Positions 63,976 through 64,000 of a stretch of 64,000 bases of DNA are shown in pieces. A program made the translations under genes and the position numbers. The number at the start of each line of letters is the position of its first letter. The stretch's first letter is position 1. Below the pieces are notes generated by a model. That model was not told the DNA's origin. It saw nothing but the letters and a program-made list of their open reading frames with translations, and searched no databases. The stretch comes from Lysobacteraceae bacterium. Its GTDB lineage: Bacteria; Pseudomonadota; Gammaproteobacteria; Nevskiales; Nevskiaceae. Location of the stretch: NCBI GenBank assembly GCA_013823855.1, contig PNMW01000059.1, forward strand, positions 62,001 through 126,000. Direction: 5' to 3'.

Positions 63976-64000
63976 TCAGGCGATCTGGACATTGAACACC
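63976..64000 (-). CDS. C-terminal end of an upstream gene, probably soxC
   Basis: Only the last seven codons (reading VFNVQIA, then TGA) are in the window, ending seven bases before the soxD ATG. The assignment to soxC rests on the near-universal soxC-soxD order and not on sequence. Confidence 0.4.

Overview
The window is high-GC (roughly two-thirds G+C by eye), gene-dense bacterial chromosome. Gene content and order (aspS with fmdB/DUF502 genes, glyA-nrdR-ribD-ribE-ribBA-ribH-nusB-thiL, leuS-lptE, pilA/pilBC, an ETF/ETF-QO set, a wax-ester-synthase-type acyltransferase, a complete sox cluster) point to a gammaproteobacterium. My best guess is the Nevskiales/Solimonadaceae neighbourhood; this is inferred from gene content, not from a marker gene.

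Layout. 1-8.9 kb: envelope and lipid-related genes (DUF885 lipoprotein cut by the window edge, small outer-membrane barrel, luciferase-like oxidoreductase, DUF3014 protein, GT-C glycosyltransferase, MAPEG protein, WS/DGAT acyltransferase, a hydrolase-like lipoprotein lacking its usual catalytic His, DjlA). 9-24.7 kb: housekeeping (cyclophilin, FmdB zinc ribbon, DUF502, aspS, nadA, glyA, nrdR, the riboflavin operon with a degenerate GTP cyclohydrolase half in RibBA, nusB, thiL, murI, a PHB-depolymerase-like lipoprotein, pgpA). 24.8-30.1 kb: electron-transfer genes for acyl-CoA oxidation (ETF-QO, etfB, etfA) with a beta-carbonic anhydrase and a PECR-type reductase. 30.6-37.7 kb (minus strand): a type IV pilus locus (pilA, a PglL/Wzy-type ligase, an unrecognised membrane protein, pilB, pilC), with a textbook sigma-54 promoter before pilA. 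38-45 kb: leuS with an internal AT-rich patch, lptE, a GlcF-like Fe-S protein, a DUF481 protein, a 2Fe-2S ferredoxin and mltF. 45.4-47.7 kb: tRNA-Ser(CGA), then a small MerR-controlled cluster (DUF2938, flavodoxin, DUF2798) in which two genes carry three single-base frameshifts.

48.3-64 kb is a sulfur-oxidation region. It holds a periplasmic tandem rhodanese, a split YeeE/YedE sulfur transporter, sulfide:quinone oxidoreductase followed by a FadL-type outer-membrane channel and a secreted protein of unknown function, and then, on the minus strand, soxD (with the last codons of a probable soxC at the edge), a small cytochrome c, soxY, soxZ, a DsrE-like gene, soxA, soxX, a methyltransferase, soxB, a SoxH-like metallo-hydrolase and a SoxW-like thioredoxin. 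Together these would take up reduced sulfur, oxidise sulfide to sulfane sulfur at the membrane, and oxidise thiosulfate/sulfane sulfur on the SoxYZ carrier, passing electrons to cytochrome c.

The least explained signals are: a family of about 90-bp palindrome-ended repeats (two clear copies, one probable degenerate relative); the SQR-FadL-unknown secreted protein cassette; the low-GC extended loop in leuS; the soxS-like promoter geometry beside a frameshifted gene cluster; and a cytochrome that duplicates the C-terminal haem domain of SoxD.
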